DNA of 64,000 bases, from positions 142,146 through 206,145 of the forward strand of contig NZ_JALIEB010000007.1 in NCBI RefSeq assembly GCF_025755255.1. The letters run 5' to 3'. Shown piece by piece: positions 35,945 through 44,396 of the stretch. The position numbers and the translations under genes are program-made. Source of the DNA: Roseobacter sinensis. Lineage in GTDB: Bacteria > Pseudomonadota > Alphaproteobacteria > Rhodobacterales > Rhodobacteraceae. Each line of letters opens with the position of its first letter. The stretch's first letter is position 1. The notes beneath the pieces were generated by a model. The model saw nothing but the letters and a program-made list of their open reading frames with translations, ran no database searches and had not been told where the DNA came from.

Positions 35945-36487
35945 ATGCTCAAAACGCTACGCAACTTCTTTGAGGTCGTTCTCGAGTATTTCGTGATCTT
36001 CCTCATGGTGATCCTCACAACCGTTGTGGTCGTCGCTGTAATCTACCGGCTCGTTGGATCAAGCCTCGCCTGGTACGATGAAATCGCTGCGATCCTGCTT
36101 GCGTGGATTACGTACTACGGCTCGGCCTTGGCAGCGCTGCGGCGCCGACATATCGGTTTTGACTCTGTTCTGCTGTCGATCCCCATGCCCACGCGCATGT
36201 GGGCTGTCGCGCTGGCCGAGGGTATCACCGCCGCTTTCTTCCTCCTTCTGGCCTGGGCCGGATACACGGTGATGGCGATCCTGGGCGGCATGTCCCTGGT
36301 CTCTCTCACCTGGGTGCCGATCAGCTTCACACAATCCGTGATCCCAATCGGGGCAGTGCTCTTCCTGATCTGTCAGGTCCTTAGCCTGCCGGACTACTGG
36401 CGCAAGACCGCCGCGGGTGTCTCGCTGGAACATGCTGAAATCGAGGAAGAGGTCGAAACCGAGATGAAGAAAGCGGGGAACGCCTGA
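35945..36487 (+). CDS. TRAP transporter small permease (DctQ family)
   Basis: A 180-aa protein with four membrane segments (LEYFVIFLMVILTTVVVVAV, the second near EIAAILLAWITYYG, then two more). It has the family ALRRRHIGFD loop and an acidic C-terminal tail. The ATG at 35945 after GCAGAGG is preferred to a frame beginning at 35849 whose N-terminus is not membrane-like. It forms the small subunit with the DctM-type permease; stop and start overlap (TGATG). Confidence 0.92.
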   Translation: MLKTLRNFFEVVLEYFVIFLMVILTTVVVVAVIYRLVGSSLAWYDEIAAILLAWITYYGSALAALRRRHIGFDSVLLSIPMPTRMWAVALAEGITAAFFLLLAWAGYTVMAILGGMSLVSLTWVPISFTQSVIPIGAVLFLICQVLSLPDYWRKTAAGVSLEHAEIEEEVETEMKKAGNA

Positions 36488-37767
36488 TGCTGATGCTGGG
36501 GATCTTCATCGCCATGGTCGCGATGATCTGTCTGAACGTCCCGATCGGCGTCGCACTCGCTGTTTCCGCTATCGGGGGCCTGCTGGTTCTGGAAGGCACC
36601 GGGTCGCTGGTGAACGTCGCTTTGGATATGTACGGCGGCGCGACGAAATTCTCTCTGATCGCGATCCCGATGTTCGTTCTGGCCGGTGCCATCATGAATG
36701 CAGGCGGTATCACGGATAGGCTGATCAACTTTGTCGCTGCGCTGATCGGCTTTATTCGGGGCGGGCTGGCCCATGTGAACATCGGCGTTTCGCTGTTCTT
36801 CGCCGAGATCTCCGGGTCGGCCGTCGCAGATGTTGCGGCGATGGGGTCTGTCATGATCCCGCAGATGAAGAAGCGCGGCTATTCGGGCGCCTTTTCGGCG
36901 GCGGTGACCTCATCTTCGGCCTCGCTTGCGATCATCATTCCGCCGTCGATCCCGATGATCCTCTATGCGACCTCGGCCAACGTCTCGGTCGAGCAGCTCT
37001 TCGTGGCGGGTGTGGTGCCGGGCCTGATGGGGGCCGCGGGCCTGATGGGTGTGGCCTACTATTTCGCGCGGCGCTACGACCTGCCGCGGGAGGATGCGTT
37101 CTCGGGCCGCAGGCTGTGGGAGGCTTTTGTCGACGCTTTGCCCACCTTCGCGCTTCCGGTGATCATCCTCGGTGGCATCTTCGGCGGGTATGTGACCGCC
37201 ACCGAAGCGGCCGGGCTGGCAGTCTTGGCCGCGATCGCCATCAGCCTCTGGTATCGCCAGGTCGATCTGCGGCACCTGCAACGCTCCATGCTGGACGGCG
37301 GGATGCAGACCGCTGTCGTCATGCTGCTTGTGGCGGCCTCTGTGGTTATGGGCGGCTTCCTGACCCGGGCGCAATACCCTCAGGAGCTGGCGGCCGGTAT
37401 CCTCAGCATCACCGAGAACAAGTGGCTGATCTTGCTCATCCTGAACTTCTTCTTCCTGATCATCGGCTTTTTTCTGCATTCGGCCGCCGCAATCATTCTG
37501 GTCGTCCCGATTGTCATCCCGCTGATCGACGCGGTAGGGATCAACCCTATTCACTTCGGCCTCGTGGTGACGCTGAACCTCGCCATCGGCCAGCAAACGC
37601 CGCCCGTGGCCAGCGTTCTGATCACCGCCTGTGCCGTGGCGCGCGCGAACATCTGGGATGTCACCAAGGTCAACATCTATTTCATCGCGGTCCTGCTGAC
37701 CGTCCTGCTGATGTGCACCTACATCCCGTCCATCCCGCTCTTCCTGGTGGACTACTTCTACAACTGA
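36487..37767 (+). CDS. TRAP transporter large permease (DctM family)
   Basis: A 426-aa inner-membrane permease with about twelve hydrophobic segments. It has the DctM signature FSLIAIPMFVLAGAIMNAGG, SGSAVADVAAMGSVMIPQM, and the repeat HFGLVVTLNLAIGQQTPPV. It uses the Na+ gradient to import the solute delivered by the DctP-type receptor. It ends the plus-strand operon. Confidence 0.95.
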   Translation: MLMLGIFIAMVAMICLNVPIGVALAVSAIGGLLVLEGTGSLVNVALDMYGGATKFSLIAIPMFVLAGAIMNAGGITDRLINFVAALIGFIRGGLAHVNIGVSLFFAEISGSAVADVAAMGSVMIPQMKKRGYSGAFSAAVTSSSASLAIIIPPSIPMILYATSANVSVEQLFVAGVVPGLMGAAGLMGVAYYFARRYDLPREDAFSGRRLWEAFVDALPTFALPVIILGGIFGGYVTATEAAGLAVLAAIAISLWYRQVDLRHLQRSMLDGGMQTAVVMLLVAASVVMGGFLTRAQYPQELAAGILSITENKWLILLILNFFFLIIGFFLHSAAAIILVVPIVIPLIDAVGINPIHFGLVVTLNLAIGQQTPPVASVLITACAVARANIWDVTKVNIYFIAVLLTVLLMCTYIPSIPLFLVDYFYN

Positions 37768-37962
37768 CGCTCCCCCGACCTGCTTACCGGTTCACAGCGG
37801 GCAGGCGCTGAAGTCCCTCTGGATTTCACGTGTGCCTCAAACCTGCCACTGCGCCGATCTCGGCCGCATTGAACAACTGCTCACGGTCCTTGTCCCCGGG
37901 TCGACACCGCTTTCGCACTCGAGGTTGGCAGGCTGTTTCGAAGACTGTTGCTGATCGGAGGC

Positions 37963-38646
37963 TTAGACAACCGTGACGGTCAACTCACCGACACCCTCGA
38001 TGGACGCAACCATGACGTCGCCCCGCTGCACCGCATTCACCCCAGACGGCGTGCCCGCCATGATGACATCGCCCGCGGCAAGTTCGAAGTACTCCGAGAG
38101 GTACGAGATCATCTCCGGCACTTTCCAGATCATCTGGTTCAGATCGCCGTCCTGGCGCGGTTCACCGTTCACGGCGAGTGCTATGTGCCCATGATCGGGG
38201 TGACCGACGTCGGCAACCGGGCGCAAGGGGCCGACCGGGCCGGACCGTTCGAACGCCTTTCCGATCTCCCAGGGGCGGCCCATCTTCTTCATCTGGCCCT
38301 GCAGGTCGCGCCGGGTCATGTCGAGGGACACGCCGTACCCCCAGACGTGATCGAGCGCCTGGTCCACTGGGATGTTCCGGCCGCCCGACTTCAGAGCGAC
38401 AAGCAGCTCCACCTCGTGATGGACATCCGATGTGTGCGGTGGGTAAGGAAACGCGCCCGACGGATCGAGATTGTTCGGGTTCTTCTGAAAGAAGAAAGGA
38501 GGCTCGCGGTCGGGGTCGTGCCCCATCTCCACCGCATGGGCCGCGAAGTTCCGTCCGATGCAATAGACACGCCGGACGGGGAACGTGCCGCCGCCCTCGG
38601 TGGGAATGACATGCACCTGAGGCGCGGGAATAACATGATCGGCCAT
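37963..38646 (-). CDS. Fumarylacetoacetate hydrolase family protein (fumarylpyruvate hydrolase-like)
   Basis: A 227-aa FAH-fold enzyme acting on C-C bonds of beta-diketo acids. It shows YCIGRNFAAHAVEMGHD, FFFQKNPNNLDPSGAF and the metal-binding HHEVELLVAL, then KAFERSGPVGPL and MAGTPSGVNAVQRGD. This form resembles fumarylpyruvate or acylpyruvate hydrolases. The ATG at 38646 is chosen because AGGAGGAG precedes it by 4 bp. It is downstream of the GntR gene on the same strand. A second, more distant FAH-family gene lies at 39651. Confidence 0.9.
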   Translation of the reverse strand: MADHVIPAPQVHVIPTEGGGTFPVRRVYCIGRNFAAHAVEMGHDPDREPPFFFQKNPNNLDPSGAFPYPPHTSDVHHEVELLVALKSGGRNIPVDQALDHVWGYGVSLDMTRRDLQGQMKKMGRPWEIGKAFERSGPVGPLRPVADVGHPDHGHIALAVNGEPRQDGDLNQMIWKVPEMISYLSEYFELAAGDVIMAGTPSGVNAVQRGDVMVASIEGVGELTVTVV

Positions 38647-38835
38647 TGCTCTCCTCCTGACCCCTGGGCTGGGCCAAATACCTTGCTTGGACAGCGCCCC
38701 ATCCTCACCGGCGCGCGGCGGTAGGAAAACGACCCCATCCGCTAGCTTACTCGCAATGTCTGCGCGCAATTGGCAAGGGGGTGCGACATGCTTGACGCCA
38801 ACCATTTTCGTAATTGGTTCAGGCCGCGGGCGATT

Positions 38836-39510
38836 TCACTCGGTGTCCGAGAGGCTGCCGGGAAGGACCCGGGAATAGACCGATCGCAGGTGACGCCGCA
38901 TCGCCTCGGCGGCCCGTTGCCCGTCTTTTTGTGAGATGGCCGCGACGATCTCGTCATGCTCCCAGAAGCTCGAATAGCCGGGGGCGGGGCCGGTTGTCTT
39001 GCGGGGCTGGCCCCAGACGATTGACCGCCGAACCGAATTCAACGTTTCGAAGAAATAGAGAAAGAGCTGGTTTCTCGCGGCACGCGCTATGGCATGATGG
39101 AGGTGATTATCCCAAGCCTCGTAGGTACGCCAGTCTTCGGCACTCCGGCACCTTTGCGCACAAAGGCGCATTTGTTCGCAGTCGGATTTGCCCGCGTGCT
39201 GCGCGGCGAGGCGGCACAACTCCGGTTCGATCGTGAAGCGAACGGTTACGACCTGTTCCGGCTTGATCTGGTCGCGCAGGTAGGTCACGTCCTGCAGATT
39301 GAGGACGGGTCGCGCGCCGACAAACGTGCCCCGACCCACGTGGCGCCAGATACGGCCCTGGGCCTCGAGCTCCGACAGAGCCTTGCGCAACTGGTTTCGC
39401 GTCGTTCCGAGACGCTGGCACAATTCGCGTTCAGGCGGGATCCGATCATTGTGCCGATAGCCCGCGCTGTCGATCAGATCACGAAGCCTCTGTGTGAGAT
39501 CAACTGCCAT
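38836..39510 (-). CDS. GntR-family (FCD) transcriptional regulator
   Basis: A 224-aa regulator with a winged helix-turn-helix (IPPERELCQRLGTTRNQLRK, ALSELEAQGRIWRHVGRGTF) and a helical FCD ligand domain (EAWDNHLHHAIARAARN). It is divergent from the FAH-ABC operon; a 7-bp inverted repeat lies in the shared promoter. It likely represses both this side and the plus-strand genes until a pathway acid is present. Confidence 0.92.
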   Translation of the reverse strand: MAVDLTQRLRDLIDSAGYRHNDRIPPERELCQRLGTTRNQLRKALSELEAQGRIWRHVGRGTFVGARPVLNLQDVTYLRDQIKPEQVVTVRFTIEPELCRLAAQHAGKSDCEQMRLCAQRCRSAEDWRTYEAWDNHLHHAIARAARNQLFLYFFETLNSVRRSIVWGQPRKTTGPAPGYSSFWEHDEIVAAISQKDGQRAAEAMRRHLRSVYSRVLPGSLSDTE

Positions 39511-39547
39511 CGCCGCACTCCACCCAATTCGGTGATTGGTTGATTGA

Positions 39548-39568
39548 TTGACGAGTCGAGTTCGTCAA
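39548..39568. promoter_or_regulatory. Inverted repeat, candidate operator for the GntR regulator
   Basis: TTGACGA (39548-39554) and TCGTCAA (39562-39568) form perfect 7-bp arms around a 7-bp centre. The site is 38 bp upstream of the GntR start at 39510 and 83 bp upstream of the GTG at 39651. Confidence 0.5.
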
Positions 39569-39650
39569 ACTGAACCATAGCAGGTGTGGCGGCGAGTCGC
39601 AGGTCACGCGTCCCGGCGCCGCAACCCCCAGCACGAGGGAGGAGAGCCGA

Positions 39651-40577
39651 GTGCGACTGGCAACGATATCCGTGGACGGTCGGAACCTCTGCGGAGCAGT
39701 TCTGGAAGATGGCAACATACTGAATATCGCTCAGGCGGCGCGAAATCTTTCGGACCCCGGTGCCAGCGCGCTTCGCACAGGGTCCATGCTGGACCTCATC
39801 GAATGTGGGCCGGACGCGCTGGCGGCAGTGCGGGCGCTGATGGCCGAGGCGGATGCGGGCCAAAACGCTGACGCCATCGTGCCGGCGGATACTGCCTTGA
39901 ACGCCCCCATTCCCGCACCACGCAAGAATGTGCTCTGCGTCGGGCGGAACTACGCGGAGCACATTGCCGAAGGCGACCGCGCGCAAAAACAGAACGTCGG
40001 TGTGACGGAGTATCCCGTTTTTTTCACCAAGCCACCGACAGCAGTTGTGCCACCGGGCGGCGACATCCTGATTTTTCCAACTGTCTCGACGAACATCGAC
40101 TACGAGGTGGAGCTTGCTGTTGTCATCGGAACCGCGGGGCGCAACATCACCAAGGCCGATGCCATGGCCCATGTCTTTGGCTACACGATCCTCAACGATA
40201 TCAGCGCCCGCGACATCCAACGCCGCCACGGCGGCCAGTACTTCAAAGGCAAGGGGCTTGATGGCTCCTGTCCAATCGGCCCGTGGATCGTGACGGCCGA
40301 TGAGATCGGCGATCCGCATGACCTTAACATCGGCCTGACAGTGAACGGCGAACAGCGCCAGGACGGAACCACGAAGGATATGATCTTCGATGTTCCGACG
40401 CTGATCGCGTCGCTCTCTGAAGGCATGACGCTGGAACCCGGCGACATCATCGCGACCGGTACACCATCGGGCGTCGGCTACGCGATGGAGCCGCCGCAGT
40501 TCCTCAAGAACGGCGACAGGATCGTCTGCGCAATTTCCGGGATCGGCACGCTCAGCAACACTGTGCGCACCGTATGA
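39651..40577 (+). CDS. Fumarylacetoacetate hydrolase family protein
   Basis: A 308-aa member of the larger FAH group with an N-terminal extra domain (RLATISVDGRNLCGAVLED). The catalytic core carries VLCVGRNYAEHIAEGD, the metal ligands in DYEVELAVVIG, SARDIQRRHGGQYFKGKG and IIATGTPSGVGYAMEP. It starts with GTG at 39651, after GAGGGAGGAG at 7-16 bp. It leads the plus-strand operon with an ABC importer and an Ldh2-type dehydrogenase. Members split or decarboxylate 2-keto acids; the substrate is not known. Confidence 0.92.
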   Translation: MRLATISVDGRNLCGAVLEDGNILNIAQAARNLSDPGASALRTGSMLDLIECGPDALAAVRALMAEADAGQNADAIVPADTALNAPIPAPRKNVLCVGRNYAEHIAEGDRAQKQNVGVTEYPVFFTKPPTAVVPPGGDILIFPTVSTNIDYEVELAVVIGTAGRNITKADAMAHVFGYTILNDISARDIQRRHGGQYFKGKGLDGSCPIGPWIVTADEIGDPHDLNIGLTVNGEQRQDGTTKDMIFDVPTLIASLSEGMTLEPGDIIATGTPSGVGYAMEPPQFLKNGDRIVCAISGIGTLSNTVRTV

Positions 40578-40638
40578 CGCCCCTCCAGCGCCGAGACGCG
40601 CGGCGCACGGGGCAAACGCAATTGGGAGGAGAAGAACC

Positions 40639-41667
40639 ATGATGAAGAGAAGAACGTTTACCGCATCGCTGCTGTCAGCGCTGCCGGCCACCAGCCTGAT
40701 CGGAACGCGGGCTTTTGCGCAGGGCTTGCGCGATATCACATTTGTTCAGCCGAGCCCCTCGGCGATCAACTCGTTCCCGGTCTTCGTGGCGATCGGCGAA
40801 GGCTTTTTCGAGGAGGAAGGTCTGAATGTGACGGTCGAGGCGATCAATGGCTCTGGCGCTGTGCTGCAGGCCCTCTCCGCGGGCCAGGCGCATTTCGGAC
40901 GCCCCGGCCCGGGACCGCTCATCGCGGCCCGGTCACGCGGTGTGGATGCCGTGCACATCTACAACGTTGCGGCCCGCAGCAACTTCGGGATCGCCGTACA
41001 GGAGGACTCCGAGTATCAGGCCATTGAGGATCTGCGCGGCAAGGTGATCGGAACCGGCACCGCCGATGGCGCCGAGGTGGGGTTCGCCCGCAACGTGCTG
41101 ACGGGTGCGGGGATGACAGAAGGCGAAGACTTCCAGTTCCTGACCGTCGGCGATGGCGGACCGGCGACGGCAGCCTTCCTGAACGGCGAGATCGACGCCT
41201 ATTCCGCCTCGACCGCGGACACGGCGATCCTCAATCAGCGCGGCATGAAGGTGCGTGACATCACGCCCGCAGAGTTCGGGCGCTTCTTCGGCAACGGCAT
41301 TGCGACGATGGCAGAGACCATCGAAAACGACCGCGCGCTCGTCGAAGGCTGGAGCCGCGCCTTCGCCCGAGGCCATGCCTTCGCGCTGAATGATGCGAAC
41401 CGCGAGGCGGTGCTGGGTCATCTTGCCGAGGGCAATCCGCAAGAAGGTGAAGACAAGGAATTTCAGTCGGCCTTGTTTGACGCCGTCCGGTCCAAGACCA
41501 TCCCGCCCGAAGGAAGCCCCTACCTTGGCTGGTATCCGGCCGAAGTCTGGGCCGAATGGCAGGACGCGCTGGTTGCGGGTGGCGAAATCTCCGGGCCGCT
41601 CGATGATCTCGATGCCGCTTGGACAAATGAGTTCGCAGCTCTGGGAAGTGAGGCCGCAGGCGGATGA
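40639..41667 (+). CDS. ABC transporter substrate-binding protein, NMT1/SsuA type
   Basis: A 342-aa periplasmic protein with a twin-arginine-like leader (MKRRTFTASLLSALPATS). The core resembles SsuA/TauA/ThiY receptors: FVAIGEGFFEEEGLNVTVEA, SGAVLQALSAGQAHFG and DLRGKVIGTGTADGAE. A strong GGGAGGAG site precedes the double ATG. It forms one importer with the ATPase and permease genes that follow. The ligand could be a sulfonate, thiamine precursor or aromatic acid. Confidence 0.9.
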   Translation: MMKRRTFTASLLSALPATSLIGTRAFAQGLRDITFVQPSPSAINSFPVFVAIGEGFFEEEGLNVTVEAINGSGAVLQALSAGQAHFGRPGPGPLIAARSRGVDAVHIYNVAARSNFGIAVQEDSEYQAIEDLRGKVIGTGTADGAEVGFARNVLTGAGMTEGEDFQFLTVGDGGPATAAFLNGEIDAYSASTADTAILNQRGMKVRDITPAEFGRFFGNGIATMAETIENDRALVEGWSRAFARGHAFALNDANREAVLGHLAEGNPQEGEDKEFQSALFDAVRSKTIPPEGSPYLGWYPAEVWAEWQDALVAGGEISGPLDDLDAAWTNEFAALGSEAAGG

Positions 41668-42473
41668 TCGCAGCGGCCGAACAGGGCTTTTCCGGCGCGT
41701 CTGTGGGCGCGCCGGTCTACGAGCTGACCCGTGTCAGCAAGACCTATGCGCGCAACCTCGTGGTGGCGCTCGAGGATGTCACCCTGACGCTGCGCAAGGG
41801 CAGCTTCACCTCCGTGATCGGGTCCAGCGGATGCGGAAAGTCGACCCTGCTCAAGATTATGGCGGGCCTGATCCCGCCCTCCAAGGGACGCGTCATGCTG
41901 CAAGGTGAGCCTGTGACCGGCCCGCGCAGGGACATCGGCATGATGTTCCAGCAGGCGACCCTCTTTCCCTGGAAGACAGCGGTGGAGAACATCGTCCTTC
42001 CTATTGAAATTCGCGATGGCAAACCCGCCGCCGAGAAGGCGAAGGAGAAGGCCCACGCGCTTTTGGACATTGTTGGGCTCACCGGTTTTGAAAACGTCTA
42101 CCCCAATGAGCTTTCCGGGGGCATGGCGCAACGCGCCTCGATCTGCCGGATGCTGATCACCGAACCGGCAGTGCTTCTGCTGGATGAACCGTTCAGCGCG
42201 CTGGATGAACTGTCCCGCGACATGATGAACATGGAGTTGCAACGGATCTGCCGCGAGCAGCAGGCAACGGCTTTTCTCGTCACCCATTCGATCCAGGAGG
42301 CGGTGATCCTCTCTGACGAAATCGTTGTGATGAAGCCACGCCCCGGGCGGATCGCCGAGGTCGTCCCGGTCGATCTTCCTCGCCCACGCACGCTCGACAT
42401 GATGACGACCCCGAAGTTCGGCGAGATCGTCGACTACATCCGCGGCATGCTGGATAAGGGAGAGGACATGTGA
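41664..42473 (+). CDS. ABC transporter ATP-binding protein, nitrate/sulfonate/taurine type
   Basis: A 269-aa ATPase with Walker A IGSSGCGKSTLLKIMAG, Q-loop MMFQQATLFPWKTAVEN, signature LSGGMAQRASICRML, Walker B VLLLDEPFSALD, and the switch histidine in FLVTHSIQEAV. The stretch FPWKTAVENI is usual for SsuB/TauB-type ATPases. Its start overlaps the receptor stop by 4 bp (ATGA) and its stop overlaps the permease GTG. Confidence 0.96.
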   Translation: MIAAAEQGFSGASVGAPVYELTRVSKTYARNLVVALEDVTLTLRKGSFTSVIGSSGCGKSTLLKIMAGLIPPSKGRVMLQGEPVTGPRRDIGMMFQQATLFPWKTAVENIVLPIEIRDGKPAAEKAKEKAHALLDIVGLTGFENVYPNELSGGMAQRASICRMLITEPAVLLLDEPFSALDELSRDMMNMELQRICREQQATAFLVTHSIQEAVILSDEIVVMKPRPGRIAEVVPVDLPRPRTLDMMTTPKFGEIVDYIRGMLDKGEDM

Positions 42474-43339
42474 CCGACGACCGGACCAATGACGCAAACG
42501 CTCCCGAAATGATCGAGGATACCGTCTGGGAACAGGAAGTGGCCTTCATTGACTCGGTGCCGCGCTGGATCGCGATGACCTTCGTCTTCGTGGTCTTCAT
42601 CGGTACCTGGGATCTGGTCACCCGGCTGGGTCTCGTCTCGCCGATCATCCTGCCGACCCCCTGGGAAACCTTCGCCGATATGGTTTTTGTCGGTCAGAAC
42701 CTCGCAACCGGAGGCTATATGCTCGCAGCACTTTGGATCACCATCAAGGAGGTGATCTACGGCTTCGCACTCGCCATCGCCATCGGGTTCTCATTGGGCG
42801 TGCTGGTCGGCGAAACAGCCTTCGGAGAAAAGGCCGTCATGCCCTATCTCGTCGCCATCGATACGATGCCCAAAGTGGCCTTCGCACCGCTTTTCGTGGC
42901 CTGGTTGGGGTTCGGCATTGAATCCAAGGTGGCGCTCGCTGCCTTCATCGCAACCTTCCCGATTGTCGTGGGCACGGCCGCTGGGCTGCATGCCGCCGAT
43001 GAAAACGCCCGCATGCTGTTCAAGACCATGGGAGCGAGCCGTATCCAGACGCTGATCAAGATGAAGCTTCCAAGCGGCCTGCCGCAGATCTTCACCGGCC
43101 TCAAGATCGGCGCTGTCGGTGTCATGGCCGGTGCGATCACGGGCGAATTTCTCGGCGGCGGAAAGGGCTTCGGCGAGTTGATCCGCGTTGCTGCGTCTCA
43201 GCTGAACACTCCGCGTGTTTTCTCTCTGATCCTCTATCTCAGCCTTGTCGGGCTGGCGCTCTATTTGATTGTGCAGCGAACGCAACGAACGGTCGTGTTC
43301 TGGCAGAAGGAAACAGTGGAATCCTACGATGCCGGATGA
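42470..43339 (+). CDS. ABC transporter permease, nitrate/sulfonate/taurine type
   Basis: A 289-aa inner-membrane permease with six predicted helices and the EAA-type loop (GTAAGLHAADENARMLFKTM, then GASRIQTLIKMKLP). Its GTG start at 42470 overlaps the ATPase TGA (GTGA). A start at a later ATG would remove the conserved first helix. It overlaps the next gene by 11 bp. Confidence 0.94.
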   Translation: MTDDRTNDANAPEMIEDTVWEQEVAFIDSVPRWIAMTFVFVVFIGTWDLVTRLGLVSPIILPTPWETFADMVFVGQNLATGGYMLAALWITIKEVIYGFALAIAIGFSLGVLVGETAFGEKAVMPYLVAIDTMPKVAFAPLFVAWLGFGIESKVALAAFIATFPIVVGTAAGLHAADENARMLFKTMGASRIQTLIKMKLPSGLPQIFTGLKIGAVGVMAGAITGEFLGGGKGFGELIRVAASQLNTPRVFSLILYLSLVGLALYLIVQRTQRTVVFWQKETVESYDAG

Positions 43340-44396
43340 CGGCACCATCGACGTGGGGACGCTCTGCGAATTCGTGGCTTGCGCACTCATGTCTCACGAC
43401 GTCCCGGAGGCGGACGCCGGCAAGGTCGCAACCCTCATGGTCGAAGCCGACATATACGGCTACGAAACGCACGGTGTCTTCCGTCTTCGGCAGTATCTGG
43501 CGCGTCTGGCCGGAGGCGGATGCAACCCCAGGCCGGACATTTCCGTCGCGCAGGAAACCGTCGCCACCGCCCTGATTGACGGCGACAACGGCTTGGGCCA
43601 CCTGGCCATGGCCACCGCGCGCGATTTGGCCATCCAGAAGGCGGGGGCGGCGGGGATCGGCTGGGTTGGCGTGCGGCGTGGCAATCATGCGGGACCCTTG
43701 GCGCTCTACGTCCGCCCGCAAGCCGAGGCGGGTCTTCTGGGGATGGCCGCGGCTGTCGGCAGCGCGAACCACGTGCCGCCCTACGGCGGCAGCGATCTTC
43801 TTCTTGGCACAAACCCGATTGCCTTTTCGGCACCCTCAGGTGGCGACGATCCTTTTGTCTTCGACATGGCCACGACTGTAGCGGCGATGGGGAAGATCAA
43901 GACACTGCTGCAACAGGGCAGACCGATGCCGGAAGGCTGGATGGTGGGCCGCGATGGGAAGCCGCTGACCGACCCGGCCCGAAAGTCGGAGGGCTTCCTT
44001 CTGCCGATCGGTGGCGCGAAAGGTTTCGGGTTGTCTGTGGCAATTGGCTTGATGGCCGGCGTCCTGAACGGTGCGGCATTCGGCTCGGACGTGGTCGATT
44101 TCACGAAGGACACGATCTCGCCCACGAACACAGGTCAGGTCGTGATGGCTCTGGACCCGAAAGCGTTCGGTGTCGGTGACGAGTTCGCCGAAGAAGTGGC
44201 GCGCGTCTTCGATGAGATGCGTGCGTCTCCCCCTCTGCCGGGTCATGACCCGGTCAGGCTTCCGGGCGACGGCAAATCTGCGCTTGCCGCGACGCGTCGT
44301 ACCGAAGGTTTGACGCTCAATCCGGCGCTTCGCGCCGATCTCAACGCCCTCGCGATCGGTTGCAATCTGGCTCCGCCCTTTCCGAAATATGCCTGA
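43329..44396 (+). CDS. Ldh2/malate dehydrogenase-family NAD(P) oxidoreductase
   Basis: A 355-aa enzyme of the malate/L-lactate/ureidoglycolate dehydrogenase family, which is unrelated to the Rossmann-type malate dehydrogenases. Conserved parts are DIYGYETHGVFRLRQYLARL, VRRGNHAGPLALYVRP, GTNPIAFSAPS and PIGGAKGFGLSVAIGLM. It begins within the permease gene, so it belongs to the operon. It probably oxidises a 2-hydroxy acid or reduces a keto acid produced by the FAH enzymes. Confidence 0.92.
   Translation: MPDDGTIDVGTLCEFVACALMSHDVPEADAGKVATLMVEADIYGYETHGVFRLRQYLARLAGGGCNPRPDISVAQETVATALIDGDNGLGHLAMATARDLAIQKAGAAGIGWVGVRRGNHAGPLALYVRPQAEAGLLGMAAAVGSANHVPPYGGSDLLLGTNPIAFSAPSGGDDPFVFDMATTVAAMGKIKTLLQQGRPMPEGWMVGRDGKPLTDPARKSEGFLLPIGGAKGFGLSVAIGLMAGVLNGAAFGSDVVDFTKDTISPTNTGQVVMALDPKAFGVGDEFAEEVARVFDEMRASPPLPGHDPVRLPGDGKSALAATRRTEGLTLNPALRADLNALAIGCNLAPPFPKYA

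Noticed and set aside
43836..44396. Minus-strand frame under the Ldh2 gene continuing into the IS3 remnant
   Set aside because: Only the part beyond 44396 resembles OrfB; the part under the dehydrogenase is a shadow.
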